45,968 nt of DNA from Bacteroidales bacterium. GTDB taxonomy: Bacteria; Bacteroidota; Bacteroidia; Bacteroidales; ML635J-15. Under the pieces are notes generated by a model, which ran no database searches, was not told the DNA's origin, and saw only the letters and a list, made by a program, of their open reading frames with translations. The DNA lies in assembly GCA_017994175.1 (NCBI GenBank), contig JAGOLH010000020.1, positions 1 to 45,968 of the forward strand, given 5' to 3'. Below are positions 9,008-18,020 of the stretch, piece after piece (within the stretch, counting starts at the first letter, position 1; each line of letters starts with the position of its first letter). Both the position numbers and the translations under genes were made by a program.

Positions 9008-10204
9008 ATGAAAACAAAACTTCTCTTATTAGCCATTTGCCTTTCTATTGCAAACTTTAGCCAAGCCCAGTTAAAAGTTGTAACTCCGGGCAATGTAGGA
9101 ATTGGCACCAGTGCCCCACAAGCCAAATTACATGTTGTTGGAAATGCTGTATTTTCAGTAAACCCATCGCTAAGCTCAACCGACAGGGCACCTTACATTC
9201 GGGGTTCAAATACATATTCACAAGCATCAACGCCAAGCTATACATGGTGGTACAACAATAACACAGGCATTTTCAACCCATCGCATAATATTATTGGATT
9301 TACCACAGACGGTGTGGAAAGAATGAGAATAAATTACAGTGGAAATATTTGTATTGGGTCAACAACATCTCAATCTACACATATTTTATATGTAAATGGG
9401 CTCTCACGATTTAAACCAAATTCTAACGACAGTGGTATTGTGATTGATAATTCGGGTTGGACTAGCAAATCTACTATCAGCCCTGCAACATGCTGGAATG
9501 CTATGCTGGGCTCAATAAACAACTGGTGGGGGGTTCTCGCTGTAGATCATATTTTTACGAATACAATTGACCAATTGAGTGATGAAAATCTCAAAGAAAA
9601 CATTCGCGAAATTGAAGATCCTTTAAGTAAAATTATAAGACTTAACGGAGTGAAATATGACTTAAAACCTGAAATATATGCTGAAGCTGAAGGCGAATTG
9701 CACGACAAATTGGTAGAAGGTGGAAAAGATAAATTTGGTTTTTTAGCTCAGGAACTAATGCTTGTTATTCCAGAACTCGTTAGTTTAAACGATAATGGAT
9801 ATTATAGCCTCAATTATATTGATTTAATCCCCATTTTAGTCGAAGCCATCAAAGAACAGCAGGTACAAATTGATGAACTGCAACATCAAATAACAAATTT
9901 AAGTGGAACTATTGTACCCGCCAACGATGAAGCCAAATCGACAGGCTCACGCCTGAACCCTCATTCTGCTGCAAAAAATTCACAAAACATAATTATCAGT
10001 TATTATATTGACAAAATAAACAGTAATGCCAGCATGCTTTTATTCGATATGCAAGGCAAACTTATAAAAACATATCCAATAGCCAGTGCAGGTGACGGAC
10101 AAATAAATATAACTGCCAACAGCCAACCTGCCGGCATGTACCTTTACTCACTGGTGGTTGACGGAAACGAAATTGCCACCCGAAAAATTATTCTTACTGA
10201 ATAA
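9008..10204 (+). CDS. T9SS cargo with S74 intramolecular chaperone domain
   Basis: About 398 residues. A signal peptide (MKTKLLLLAICL...SQAQ) leads into a repeat-like region typical of tail-fibre and collar proteins, with GNVGIGTSAPQAKLHV near the N-terminus. Next comes an S74 peptidase/chaperone-of-endosialidase domain with SDENLKENI: Ser191 and Lys196 sit at the spacing of the known Ser-Lys self-cleavage pair. The downstream FGFLAQEL and NYIDLIPILVEAIKEQQ helix are also typical of S74. After a linker, the last ~60 residues form a T9SS sorting domain ending in RKIILTE. It is likely a surface or secreted trimeric fibre. The open frame extends to 8990, but the promoter at 8957-8988 argues for the 9008 start. 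S74 plus T9SS domain in one chain is noteworthy. Confidence 0.85.
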   Translation: MKTKLLLLAICLSIANFSQAQLKVVTPGNVGIGTSAPQAKLHVVGNAVFSVNPSLSSTDRAPYIRGSNTYSQASTPSYTWWYNNNTGIFNPSHNIIGFTTDGVERMRINYSGNICIGSTTSQSTHILYVNGLSRFKPNSNDSGIVIDNSGWTSKSTISPATCWNAMLGSINNWWGVLAVDHIFTNTIDQLSDENLKENIREIEDPLSKIIRLNGVKYDLKPEIYAEAEGELHDKLVEGGKDKFGFLAQELMLVIPELVSLNDNGYYSLNYIDLIPILVEAIKEQQVQIDELQHQITNLSGTIVPANDEAKSTGSRLNPHSAAKNSQNIIISYYIDKINSNASMLLFDMQGKLIKTYPIASAGDGQINITANSQPAGMYLYSLVVDGNEIATRKIILTE

Positions 10205-10228
10205 TAAAATAGCCTAAATTTGTAAAAC

Positions 10229-11320
10229 ATGAAAAAAGCATTATTTCTTCTCATAATTGCCCTAAGCATTGGAGTAACTGAATTGCAGGCGCAAAACTGG
10301 AATTTAGTCGAAACCTTTGATTTCAATTCTGGACCACTAAATACCGCAGTGTGGCACACGTATTATAACTATGGGTATCAATCATGTATTTATCCTAATC
10401 CATGGCTACCTCCACCATGTAGAATTCATGGAAGTGTTCCCGGATACAGCGAATTAGAAACGTATGAAGACGATTGTGTTAATTTTACAACCATTGGCAC
10501 AAGGCAATGTTTAAGTTTAGACACTTACAACAACTTCCCTCATATCGAAAACTGTTCTTCGTATAATTACAAATCGGGAATGATTTATTCTGATGCAACA
10601 TACCTATATGGAAAATTTGAAATTTGTTGCAAAGTGCCAAATGGAAAAGGGTTTCATCCTGCGTTTTGGCTGTGGAATCAAGCACGGGAAATTGATTGCT
10701 TTGAACCGAAGTTGGATATTACTCCATCCGGGATCAATCGCGTAACTAATAGCATGGATTTTAATTATCATCGAAATAATATTGATTACAATGCAGGAAC
10801 ATCGTTTACAAATGATGTATGTTATTCTTTAGATTTTCACGTATATTCCATTGAATGGACAGACAATTACATTAAATGGTATATTGACAATCAGTTAAGA
10901 TGGATGATTCATTCATCTGCACCTTACTTCCCTGAAGTTGCATTGCACATAATTGCCAGTTTAGCAATTGACGGTGTTAAAAACGGTATTGATTATTCAC
11001 CGGATTCAGGAACGGTTTTCCCAAATTCGTTTTTAATTGATTACATCAAAGTCTATGAAGAAGAATGTCCTTCTTATGTACTTTGCAATAGCGACTTATT
11101 AGGAAGCTATTCTGGCTATGACATAGATTTGGCTATACCCCTTGATGTTGATTACAATGGAATAGACGAAAATACATGGGCGGGTGGAGATTTGACATGT
11201 CAAAAAACCGTTACCACTTCATTGACCGTAAATGCTGAAAATTGCATTACACTCAATTGTGGTTTTTCTGTAGAAGCAGGAGCAGAGTTTACGGCAAATA
11301 TTTCACCATGTGCTAAATAA
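10229..11320 (+). CDS. secreted GH16-family-like glycoside hydrolase
   Basis: The 363-residue protein starts with a signal peptide (cut near Leu-Gln-Ala-Gln, residue 22). A GH16 (beta-glucanase/laminarinase type) catalytic domain follows. The diagnostic E-x-D-x-x-E motif is present as EIDCFE at 154-159, so nucleophile and acid/base glutamates are intact, and FHVYSIEWTDNYIKWYIDN matches the conserved strand after it. The C-terminal ~70 residues resemble the small beta 'coathanger stack' domain often found at the end of secreted Bacteroidota proteins (SLTVNAENCITL, then GFSVEAGAEF). No classical T9SS domain is visible. Probable role: cleaving a beta-linked glucan or galactan outside the cell; substrate is not predictable. 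It lies 24 nt after the S74 gene and 11 nt before the next, so it is probably one operon. Confidence 0.88.
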   Translation: MKKALFLLIIALSIGVTELQAQNWNLVETFDFNSGPLNTAVWHTYYNYGYQSCIYPNPWLPPPCRIHGSVPGYSELETYEDDCVNFTTIGTRQCLSLDTYNNFPHIENCSSYNYKSGMIYSDATYLYGKFEICCKVPNGKGFHPAFWLWNQAREIDCFEPKLDITPSGINRVTNSMDFNYHRNNIDYNAGTSFTNDVCYSLDFHVYSIEWTDNYIKWYIDNQLRWMIHSSAPYFPEVALHIIASLAIDGVKNGIDYSPDSGTVFPNSFLIDYIKVYEEECPSYVLCNSDLLGSYSGYDIDLAIPLDVDYNGIDENTWAGGDLTCQKTVTTSLTVNAENCITLNCGFSVEAGAEFTANISPCAK

Positions 11321-11331
11321 AATATGTACAA

Positions 11332-12240
11332 ATGAACAAACGAATTTATTTTTTAATGATAATGATAGTTGGGCTAATTCAGCCTTCTCTATCACAAAAC
11401 AATTTTATTGTCTGCGGACAAGTTGATCCCGAAAGGGATCTGTATTACGATTTTGAACCGGACTTATGGTTATTCCCTATTCCCATATATCCCGGGGCAC
11501 CCGGGGCTTCCGGTAATTATTCCATTGATATTGACATGAATGGAGCTAATGATATTAAATTTAATTTTGGATATCACTCATCAGCAGGTTCTGAAAGCAA
11601 TTATATTTATATAACTTGTGCCCCTGGAGTAGAAGTAGTTGTAGGTGCACAGTACGTTGATTCATTCCCAGATTTTAATTATACCGACACATTGATTTTT
11701 AATATTTTCTATTATACCGACATACCAAAGATATTTAGTCTAAATGATACAATTTCATCTAACTTTAATTTCTCAGACACTCTATATTTATGCGAAAACT
11801 ATTATTATGCTTATGTAAATGTAAATCATGGAGATTGGCTGGGTATTGATAACAAGTACATCGGAATTAAATTAATTGTTGATGACACCATATTGTTTGC
11901 CTGGTTGAAGGTTGAGGTAAGTCACTACAGTACCATGGCACTAAAAGAATTTGCCTGCAACAAAAACCCGTATATCGGGATTGAGCCCTGTGTAGCAGTG
12001 CAGACATTCGAACTGTACCCCAACCCGGCTAAAAACGAGGTGTATATCAAACTTATGGGAGAAAATGCCGGCAAACCGGCTAGGTTCACCCTGTACGACC
12101 TCAGCGGGAAAAAGCTGTTGCTGGTGGGTGATATTCCCCAAAACGGCCGCATTGCCCTGCCTGATTTTGCCAAAGGCTTGTATATTACCGAAATTGAGGT
12201 GGAGGGGCAACGCGAAACAAGAAAATTACAGATTGAATAA
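11332..12240 (+). CDS. T9SS cargo protein, unknown function
   Basis: The 302-residue protein has a signal peptide (cut near Leu-Ser-Gln, residue 22), then about 200 residues of Tyr/Asp/Phe-rich beta sequence with no family I can name. A type A T9SS sorting domain covers about residues 225-302: LYPNPAKNEVYIKL, then YDLSGKKLL, then GLYITEIEVEG and a basic end. So it should cross the outer membrane through T9SS. Base composition changes inside the gene: hand counts give about 26% GC at 11701-11880 but about 52% at 12001-12180, right where the sorting domain is. The last 107 nt of the domain recur as the orphan fragment at 8791-8897. Confidence 0.85.
   Translation: MNKRIYFLMIMIVGLIQPSLSQNNFIVCGQVDPERDLYYDFEPDLWLFPIPIYPGAPGASGNYSIDIDMNGANDIKFNFGYHSSAGSESNYIYITCAPGVEVVVGAQYVDSFPDFNYTDTLIFNIFYYTDIPKIFSLNDTISSNFNFSDTLYLCENYYYAYVNVNHGDWLGIDNKYIGIKLIVDDTILFAWLKVEVSHYSTMALKEFACNKNPYIGIEPCVAVQTFELYPNPAKNEVYIKLMGENAGKPARFTLYDLSGKKLLLVGDIPQNGRIALPDFAKGLYITEIEVEGQRETRKLQIE
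12131..12237 (+). repeat. right copy of direct repeat flanking the cargo cassette
   Basis: Ungapped partner of 8791-8897, 3340 bp away, same orientation. The outer 38 nt are identical; the rest is diverged. This copy is inside the intact sorting domain of the preceding gene. Recombination between the copies would delete the three-gene cassette. Confidence 0.75.
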
Positions 12241-12360
12241 ATGTATTAACCCCTTAAATAGCTTGACTACATTAAATCGTGCAATTTTTCGTTTTCTAAA
12301 CTACTTCAAAGCCAATGTTGATAAGAAGAAATGAGAACAAAAGTCTTCTGTTAATTAGCA

Positions 12361-12389
12361 TTGTTTTTGAAAAACGCTTATTACATTTG
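12361..12389 (+). promoter_or_regulatory. promoter of DUF4293 gene
   Basis: TTG (12361-12363), an 18-nt spacer, then TACATTTG (12382-12389), matching the Bacteroidota consensus. The predicted transcript start is only ~6 nt before the ATG at 12401, so the leader is very short. Confidence 0.6.
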
Positions 12390-12400
12390 TAAAAAAAACT

Positions 12401-12862
12401 ATGCTTCAGCGAATACAGACATTATACCTTTTGATAGCCGCAATTATAATGGGATCGATTTTGTTTATTCCTTATGGGGAAATTATATTGAAAGATACCC
12501 AGATAGTTAAGGTAACCAGTTTGGGTACCCGCGTTGCCGCAGGTGATACTATCACCGTTTTCAGGACCTACCCTGTTTTTGTGATTGCTTTGTTAAGTTT
12601 TCTGGTAACCATTGTAAGTATTTTTCTGTATAAAAAACGAATACTGCAAATCAGGCTATGTGTACTTAATTTTATACTCGTACTTTCTACAACAGGGTTG
12701 ATGTTCTTATATATTTACCGTGCTGCAAAATATTTCGATGCTAAGGTTTACCATGGCTTTCTCATGGTTCTGCCATTGGTTGCAGCAATTCTGCTTTGGC
12801 TGGCAATCCGTGCAATAGGTAAAGATGAAGCTTTGGTCCGCTCGGTCGACAGAATACGATAG
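12401..12862 (+). CDS. DUF4293 four-helix membrane protein
   Basis: The 153-residue protein starts MLQRIQTLYLLIAAI, the typical opening of the Bacteroidota-specific DUF4293 family. It has four hydrophobic segments (about residues 7-24, 50-70, 80-105, 115-133) and a short charged C-terminal tail, placing it in the inner membrane. Its function is not established. It has its own promoter with a near-absent leader and ends at a shared bidirectional terminator, so it is monocistronic. Confidence 0.85.
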   Translation: MLQRIQTLYLLIAAIIMGSILFIPYGEIILKDTQIVKVTSLGTRVAAGDTITVFRTYPVFVIALLSFLVTIVSIFLYKKRILQIRLCVLNFILVLSTTGLMFLYIYRAAKYFDAKVYHGFLMVLPLVAAILLWLAIRAIGKDEALVRSVDRIR

Positions 12863-12884
12863 CATCTGTCAACAAAGATTAAAA

Positions 12885-12915
12885 AAAGAGCCCCGCATTG
12901 ATTTCAGGGCTCTTT
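12885..12915. terminator. bidirectional terminator
   Basis: Arms AAAGAGCCC (12885-12893) and GGGCTCTTT (12907-12915), 9 bp perfect, 13-nt loop, with an A-run on the left and a T-run on the right. It can end both the DUF4293 transcript (plus) and the rocD transcript (minus), which converge here. Confidence 0.85.
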
Positions 12916-12933
12916 TATTTTTTCGTTACACTC

Positions 12934-14163
12934 CTATTCGAATTTATGGAATGATTTCTTAATGATAGCAATGGCTTCCATGAGCTGTTCCTCAGTTATC
13001 ACCAGCGGTGGAGCAAAGCGAATGATGTGTTTGTGGGTTGGTTTTGCGAGTAATCCATTTTTGGCCATTTCAACGCAAACATCCCATGCTTCTTTCCCGT
13101 TTTTCGGGTTTACGACTATTGCGTTCAGCAAGCCTTTACCACGAACGAGTCCAATCATGTCAGATTTTACAGTGGTCATTTCTTTTCTAAAAATTTTTCC
13201 AAGGCGTTCTGCTTTTTCGGCAAGCTTTTCATCTTTTACCACTTCCAGGGCGGCAATGGCAACTTTTCCTGCCAATGGGAAACCACCAAAAGTGGAACCG
13301 TGTTCGCCGGGTTTAATCACGAGCATGATGTCGTCGTCGGCTAGCACTGATGACACAGGAATTACACCTCCCGAAAGAGCTTTACCCAAAATCAGGATGT
13401 CGGGACGAACGCCTTCATGGTCGCATGCAAGCAATTTACCTGTACGGGCAATGCCAGTCTGTACTTCGTCAGCTATGAAAAGCACATTTTTGGCTTTACA
13501 CATATCGTAAGCTTTCTTCAGGTATCCGTCTTCAGGAACATATACACCGGCTTCGCCCTGAATGGGTTCAACCAGAAATCCTGCAACATTTGGGTCTTCG
13601 AGTGCTTTGGCAAGTGCGTTCAAATCGTTGTAAGGAACCGTAATAAATCCAGGAGTGTATGGACCAAAACCTTTGTAGGAGTCCGGATCGGTACTCATCG
13701 AAATGATTGTGATGGTACGACCATGGAAATTACCTTCGCAAACAATGATTTTTGCCTGATTCTCAGGAATACCTTTTTTATCGTAACCCCATCTGCGGCA
13801 AAGCTTAAGTGCGGTTTCATCAGCTTCCGCACCGGTGTTCATCGGTAGCACTTTGTCGTAACCGAAATATTTGGTAACGTACTCTTCGTACTCACCCAAT
13901 ACATTATTATAAAATGCACGCGATGTCAGTGTCATTTTTCGAGCCTGATCACATAGAGCATCAACAATCTTAGGATGACAATGACCTTGATTTACAGCTG
14001 AATAAGCTGAAAGAAAGTCGAAATATTTTTTTCCTTCTACGTCCCAAACAAACGGACCTTCGCCTCGTTCGAGAACAACCGGTAGTGGGTGATAATTGTG
14101 GGCACCGTATTTCGATTCCCTGTCCATGTACTCCTGAGGAGTCATCTTTTTTGTTTCAATCAT
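12934..14163 (-). CDS. rocD: ornithine aminotransferase
   Basis: The 409-residue PLP enzyme matches ornithine--oxo-acid aminotransferase along its length. The N-terminal [16 protein letters not shown] and the [17 protein letters not shown] stretch are hallmarks. [19 protein letters not shown], the PLP-contacting [15 protein letters not shown], and ILGKALSGG with the Schiff-base Lys are all present. It converts L-ornithine and 2-oxoglutarate to glutamate semialdehyde and glutamate in the cytoplasm, linking arginine/ornithine breakdown with proline and glutamate. It stands alone with no arginine or proline genes beside it. Start [13 protein letters not shown] is the first Met of the frame; Met7 is also possible. 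Confidence 0.95.
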   Translation of the reverse strand: MIETKKMTPQEYMDRESKYGAHNYHPLPVVLERGEGPFVWDVEGKKYFDFLSAYSAVNQGHCHPKIVDALCDQARKMTLTSRAFYNNVLGEYEEYVTKYFGYDKVLPMNTGAEADETALKLCRRWGYDKKGIPENQAKIIVCEGNFHGRTITIISMSTDPDSYKGFGPYTPGFITVPYNDLNALAKALEDPNVAGFLVEPIQGEAGVYVPEDGYLKKAYDMCKAKNVLFIADEVQTGIARTGKLLACDHEGVRPDILILGKALSGGVIPVSSVLADDDIMLVIKPGEHGSTFGGFPLAGKVAIAALEVVKDEKLAEKAERLGKIFRKEMTTVKSDMIGLVRGKGLLNAIVVNPKNGKEAWDVCVEMAKNGLLAKPTHKHIIRFAPPLVITEEQLMEAIAIIKKSFHKFE

Positions 14164-14359
14164 AATTATAATTATTTGGTTATGTTTTTTTCAACTTGTC
14201 AAAAAAAGCAAATTTTATTGTCAAAAGCAAACAGCTATATAACAGGTTTAAAAATATTGAGCAGAGAATTGAGTGTATACTATAGCGCACTTTATTCCCT
14301 ATCGGAGTGGTTAGTGACAGTCTGTAAAGAAGATGAAAAGGGAGCCAAACCGATTTCAC

Positions 14360-15577
14360 TCAAAACAAACTTAAAACATTATCCGAGTTTTTATCGCTTA
14401 TATATGCTTTGCAAGAAATTGGAATATCCGGATAAAATTTATTAAAGCGAGCGTATTTTTTGGGATTAAATTGTTTGCAATTAAATTTGGCTTCAATCGC
14501 AAATTTCGAATACATTGCTTCAACAACAAAATCAACCTCGTCTCCATCGGCTGTTCTCCAATGCTTTACATTGTCTTTGTCGTAATGATTTATTAAAGCT
14601 TTATAGATGAAATTTTCTACAATAATGCCTTTATCAATACGGTTATCTATGGGATTGAAGGAGTTAAGAATGATATTCCTAAAACCCAAATCAGAAAAAT
14701 AAATTTTAGGCATTTTAGTAAGCTCATTTCTGATGTTGTTTGAAAAAGGACTAACTTTTGAGATATGAAAAGATTTATTTAAAACCTCAATATAATTGTT
14801 AACGGCTGTATTTGACAATCCTAAAGTGTTTGATATTTCATTTACATTTAATAATGATCCGGTTTGGTGAGCAAGCAAAGTCAAAAGTTTATAAAATCTT
14901 GGCTGGTCTTGTATTCCTGCATCAACTACATCTTTTTTTAAATATGAGTTATATAAATCTTTTAACACATTATGCTTCTCTTCAATCTGACTTTCAATTA
15001 CTACCCCAGGATATCCACCAAAAGTAAGGAATTCATTAAACAAAGATTGTATTTCGTTACGATGCAACGAAATATAATCTTCCTGTTGCTTTATCAATTC
15101 TACCTCAGCTATAAGATTTTCGGCTTTTTTAAAAATGAGAAACTCTTCAAAATCAAGACTTGGTAAGTAAAACAACCTCTTTCTGCCAGCAAGCGAATCC
15201 GCAAATTTCTTATCAATATAAAAGGCACTACTTCCGGTTGCCACAATTTTTAATTCGTCAGCATATTTATCATACAACAGCTTCAGAAAATTCGATGGTT
15301 TATCTAAATATTGAATTTCATCAATAAGAACATACATTCTAGAAGACTTCTGTTTAGAAACGAATTTGAAAATATTTTCCGGATGCTTATTCAGTTCTTG
15401 TAATACATCAAAATCTTCAAGGCTTATAAAATAAACGGATTCTCCCGACTTTTGCAAGAACTTCTCAATTTGCCGCAAAATTGTAGTTTTTCCAACCTGT
15501 CGTGCTCCAACAATAATGGAAAACTCTTTTCTGTTCAAATGCTCTTTTACAATATGAAATAGTTTTCTTGTAAACAT
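14360..15577 (-). CDS. DUF4143-type AAA ATPase
   Basis: The 405-residue protein belongs to the large group of AAA_14/DUF4143 ATPases. It has Walker A GARQVGKTT at 24-32, Walker B YVLIDEIQYL near 86-95, and a sensor-like VATGSSAF after it. The C-terminal half has the DUF4143 features: a winged-helix region (LNVNEISNTLGLSNTAVNNY) and, near the end, an E-x-D-F-V-V-E / IEAKF restriction-endonuclease-like core (DEVDFVVEAM, AIEAKF). Members are common accessory genes with uncertain roles, sometimes toxin-like. A TATCTTTG -7 box on the minus strand at 15593-15600 is a likely promoter. It sits alone between rocD and mutB. Confidence 0.88.
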   Translation of the reverse strand: MFTRKLFHIVKEHLNRKEFSIIVGARQVGKTTILRQIEKFLQKSGESVYFISLEDFDVLQELNKHPENIFKFVSKQKSSRMYVLIDEIQYLDKPSNFLKLLYDKYADELKIVATGSSAFYIDKKFADSLAGRKRLFYLPSLDFEEFLIFKKAENLIAEVELIKQQEDYISLHRNEIQSLFNEFLTFGGYPGVVIESQIEEKHNVLKDLYNSYLKKDVVDAGIQDQPRFYKLLTLLAHQTGSLLNVNEISNTLGLSNTAVNNYIEVLNKSFHISKVSPFSNNIRNELTKMPKIYFSDLGFRNIILNSFNPIDNRIDKGIIVENFIYKALINHYDKDNVKHWRTADGDEVDFVVEAMYSKFAIEAKFNCKQFNPKKYARFNKFYPDIPISCKAYISDKNSDNVLSLF

Positions 15578-15814
15578 GGTAAATAGTTTTTACAAAGATA
15601 AATTTTATTTCAGAAATGAAAAATATCCAGATAATTTTTACTTTTGAAGTAAATAATTTCTTTTTTTGATTATGCCTTCACATAAACCTCAATGTCGTAA
15701 ACAAATTAATGTATTACAATCGTGCGCAAAGAATTGAATATCCACTGTATTCGTCCGGGGTTTTAACTCCATCTGAATCTTCTGCGAATGACCCGGATGG
15801 AGAATTCAAAATAA

Positions 15815-15849
15815 ACGGGATTGCCAAATGAAGAATTTGACAACCCCGT
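15815..15849 (-). terminator. probable terminator after mutB
   Basis: A 15-bp stem between 15815-15829 and 15835-15849 with a 5-nt loop, 15 nt past the mutB stop. Its two mismatches become G-U wobbles only in the minus-strand RNA, so it is a hairpin of the mutB transcript. The following tract (TTTATTTTG) is U-rich but not a pure U-run. Confidence 0.55.
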
Positions 15850-15864
15850 CAGATAATCAATGAA

Positions 15865-17991
15865 TTAGTCCTGCAGCAATAATTCAAGTATCTGAACAGC
15901 CGCTTTGGCAACCGATGTTCCGGGACCAAAAACTGCAGCGACACCATTCTCATACAGGAAAGCGTAATCCTGAGCAGGAATAACACCACCTGCCACGATC
16001 ATAATGTCCTCACGACCAAGCTTTTTAAGCTCTTCAATTACAGCAGGTATTAAAGTCTTATGTCCTGCTGCCAGCGAAGAAACACCCAGTATGTGAACAT
16101 CGTTTTCCACTGCCTGACGGGCAGCTTCTTCGGGAGTTTGAAACAATGGACCTATATCAACGTCGAAGCCTATGTCGGCATAGCCGGTTGAAACCACTTT
16201 GGCGCCGCGGTCGTGCCCATCCTGCCCCATTTTGGCAATCATAATTCGGGGCTGGCGGCCTTCTTTCTTCGCGAACTGTTCGCACAATGCCCGTGCTTTT
16301 TCGAAGTCGGGGTCGTTGTGTGCTTCTGAGGAGTACACTCCTGATATTGATCGTATCACAGCTTTATACCTCCCTGCTATTTTTTCACATGCATCCGAAA
16401 TTTCTCCCAAGGTAGCTCTTTTTTGTGCAGCAATCACCGCCAGTTCGAGCAAATTTCCTTCACCGGTCTCGGCACTGCGGGTAATAGCCTTCAGTGCAGC
16501 CTGACATTCAGCTTCGTTGCGTTCAGCTTTGAGCCTTTTCAATCTTTCGATCTGAGCCAGACGCACAGCCGTATTGTCCACATCGAGAATATCAATCGGG
16601 TCTTCTTTTTCGAGACGGTATTTGTTTACGCCCACAATGGTCTGATTGCCACTGTCGATACGTGCCTGAGCGCGTGCAGCAGCTTCTTCGATGCGCATTT
16701 TGGGAATACCCGACTCGATGGCTTTTGCCATACCACCCAGTTGCTCAATTTCCTCGATGTGCTTCCATGCACGATGAGCAATGGCATGGGTGAGCGATTC
16801 TACATAATAACTACCACCCCATGGGTCAACCTGTTTGCAGATATTGGTTTCTTCCTGCAGATAAATTTGGGTATTGCGGGCAATACGAGCCGAAAAATCG
16901 GTGGGTAAAGCAATGGCTTCATCCAGAGCATTGGTATGTAGACTTTGTGTATGACCCAGAGCAGCGCCCATGGCTTCGATACAGGTACGGGCAATATTAT
17001 TGAACGGATCCTGCTCGGTGAGCGACCAACCGGAGGTCTGACAATGGGTGCGCAGTGCCAGCGATTTAGGATTCTTGGGGTTAAACTGATTAACCATTTT
17101 TGCCCACAACAGACGGGCTGCACGCATTTTGGAAATTTCCATAAAATGATTCATCCCAATGGCCCAGAAAAACGACAATCTGGGTGCAAAAGCATCGATG
17201 TCGAGGCCTGAGCGAATTCCGGTTCGGAGATACTCAAGACCATCTGCAAGAGTATAAGCCAATTCAATATCGTTGGTAGCACCGGCTTCCTGCATGTGGT
17301 ATCCCGAAATGGAGATGCTGTTGAATTTCGGCATTTTTTCGCTGGTATAGCGGAAAATATCACCGATAATACGCATCGAAAATTCCGGAGGATAAATATA
17401 TGTGTTGCGAACCATAAATTCCTTCAGAATGTCGTTCTGAATGGTTCCGGCCAGCTCTTCGAGCTTTGCTCCCTGTTCCAGGGCAGCCACAATGTAGAAT
17501 GCCATGATGGGAAGCACAGCCCCGTTCATGGTCATCGAAACGCTCATCTGGTTCAGCGGAATCTCATCGAACAGCACTTTCATATCGAGGATGCTGTCGA
17601 TGGCAACACCGGCTTTACCCACATCGCCCACCACACGCGGATGGTCGCTGTCGTAGCCACGGTGTGTAGCCAGGTCGAAAGCTACCGAAAGGCCTTTCTG
17701 ACCGGCTTTCAGGTTTCTGCGGTAAAAAGCATTCGATTCTTCAGCTGTTGAAAAGCCGGCGTACTGTCTGATTGTCCACGGCTGCATCACATACATGGTG
17801 GAATAAGGTCCGCGCAGGTAAGGAGGCAATCCGGCAGCATAGTTCAGATGCTCCATGTTCAGCAGGTCGTCTTTTGTATAGACAGGTTTCACTGGTATCT
17901 GTTCGGGGGTAAGCCACCCGCCCTGAATACCGGCTTTGCCCGAGGGCTTTACCTGCTTCATAAAATTTGTTTTTTTATAATCGGGTTTCAT
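15865..17991 (-). CDS. mutB: methylmalonyl-CoA mutase, large (catalytic) subunit
   Basis: The 708-residue protein is a full-length mutase. The N-terminal TIM-barrel part has [20 protein letters not shown] and [17 protein letters not shown], both highly conserved in MutB. The C-terminal cobalamin domain has the base-off motif DGHDRG with the cobalt-ligand His at about 593, then the GVSSLAAGH and VAGGVIP elements. It interconverts succinyl-CoA and methylmalonyl-CoA with adenosylcobalamin, in the succinate-propionate route. The partner mutA is 29 nt upstream in the same direction. I see no B12 riboswitch in the 238 nt before mutA. A hairpin terminator lies just downstream. Confidence 0.97.
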   Translation of the reverse strand: MKPDYKKTNFMKQVKPSGKAGIQGGWLTPEQIPVKPVYTKDDLLNMEHLNYAAGLPPYLRGPYSTMYVMQPWTIRQYAGFSTAEESNAFYRRNLKAGQKGLSVAFDLATHRGYDSDHPRVVGDVGKAGVAIDSILDMKVLFDEIPLNQMSVSMTMNGAVLPIMAFYIVAALEQGAKLEELAGTIQNDILKEFMVRNTYIYPPEFSMRIIGDIFRYTSEKMPKFNSISISGYHMQEAGATNDIELAYTLADGLEYLRTGIRSGLDIDAFAPRLSFFWAIGMNHFMEISKMRAARLLWAKMVNQFNPKNPKSLALRTHCQTSGWSLTEQDPFNNIARTCIEAMGAALGHTQSLHTNALDEAIALPTDFSARIARNTQIYLQEETNICKQVDPWGGSYYVESLTHAIAHRAWKHIEEIEQLGGMAKAIESGIPKMRIEEAAARAQARIDSGNQTIVGVNKYRLEKEDPIDILDVDNTAVRLAQIERLKRLKAERNEAECQAALKAITRSAETGEGNLLELAVIAAQKRATLGEISDACEKIAGRYKAVIRSISGVYSSEAHNDPDFEKARALCEQFAKKEGRQPRIMIAKMGQDGHDRGAKVVSTGYADIGFDVDIGPLFQTPEEAARQAVENDVHILGVSSLAAGHKTLIPAVIEELKKLGREDIMIVAGGVIPAQDYAFLYENGVAAVFGPGTSVAKAAVQILELLLQD

Positions 17992-18020
17992 ATTGATTCT
18001 GTTTTAATGCAACAATCGTT

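Noticed and set aside
14089..14445. 118-residue plus-strand frame spanning rocD's start and the DUF4143 gene's end
   Set aside because: Mostly antisense to two well-supported genes; no domain.
16423..17751. Long antisense frames within mutB (up to 161 residues)
   Set aside because: Codon structure follows mutB; the products have no family and are Cys/His-rich shadows.
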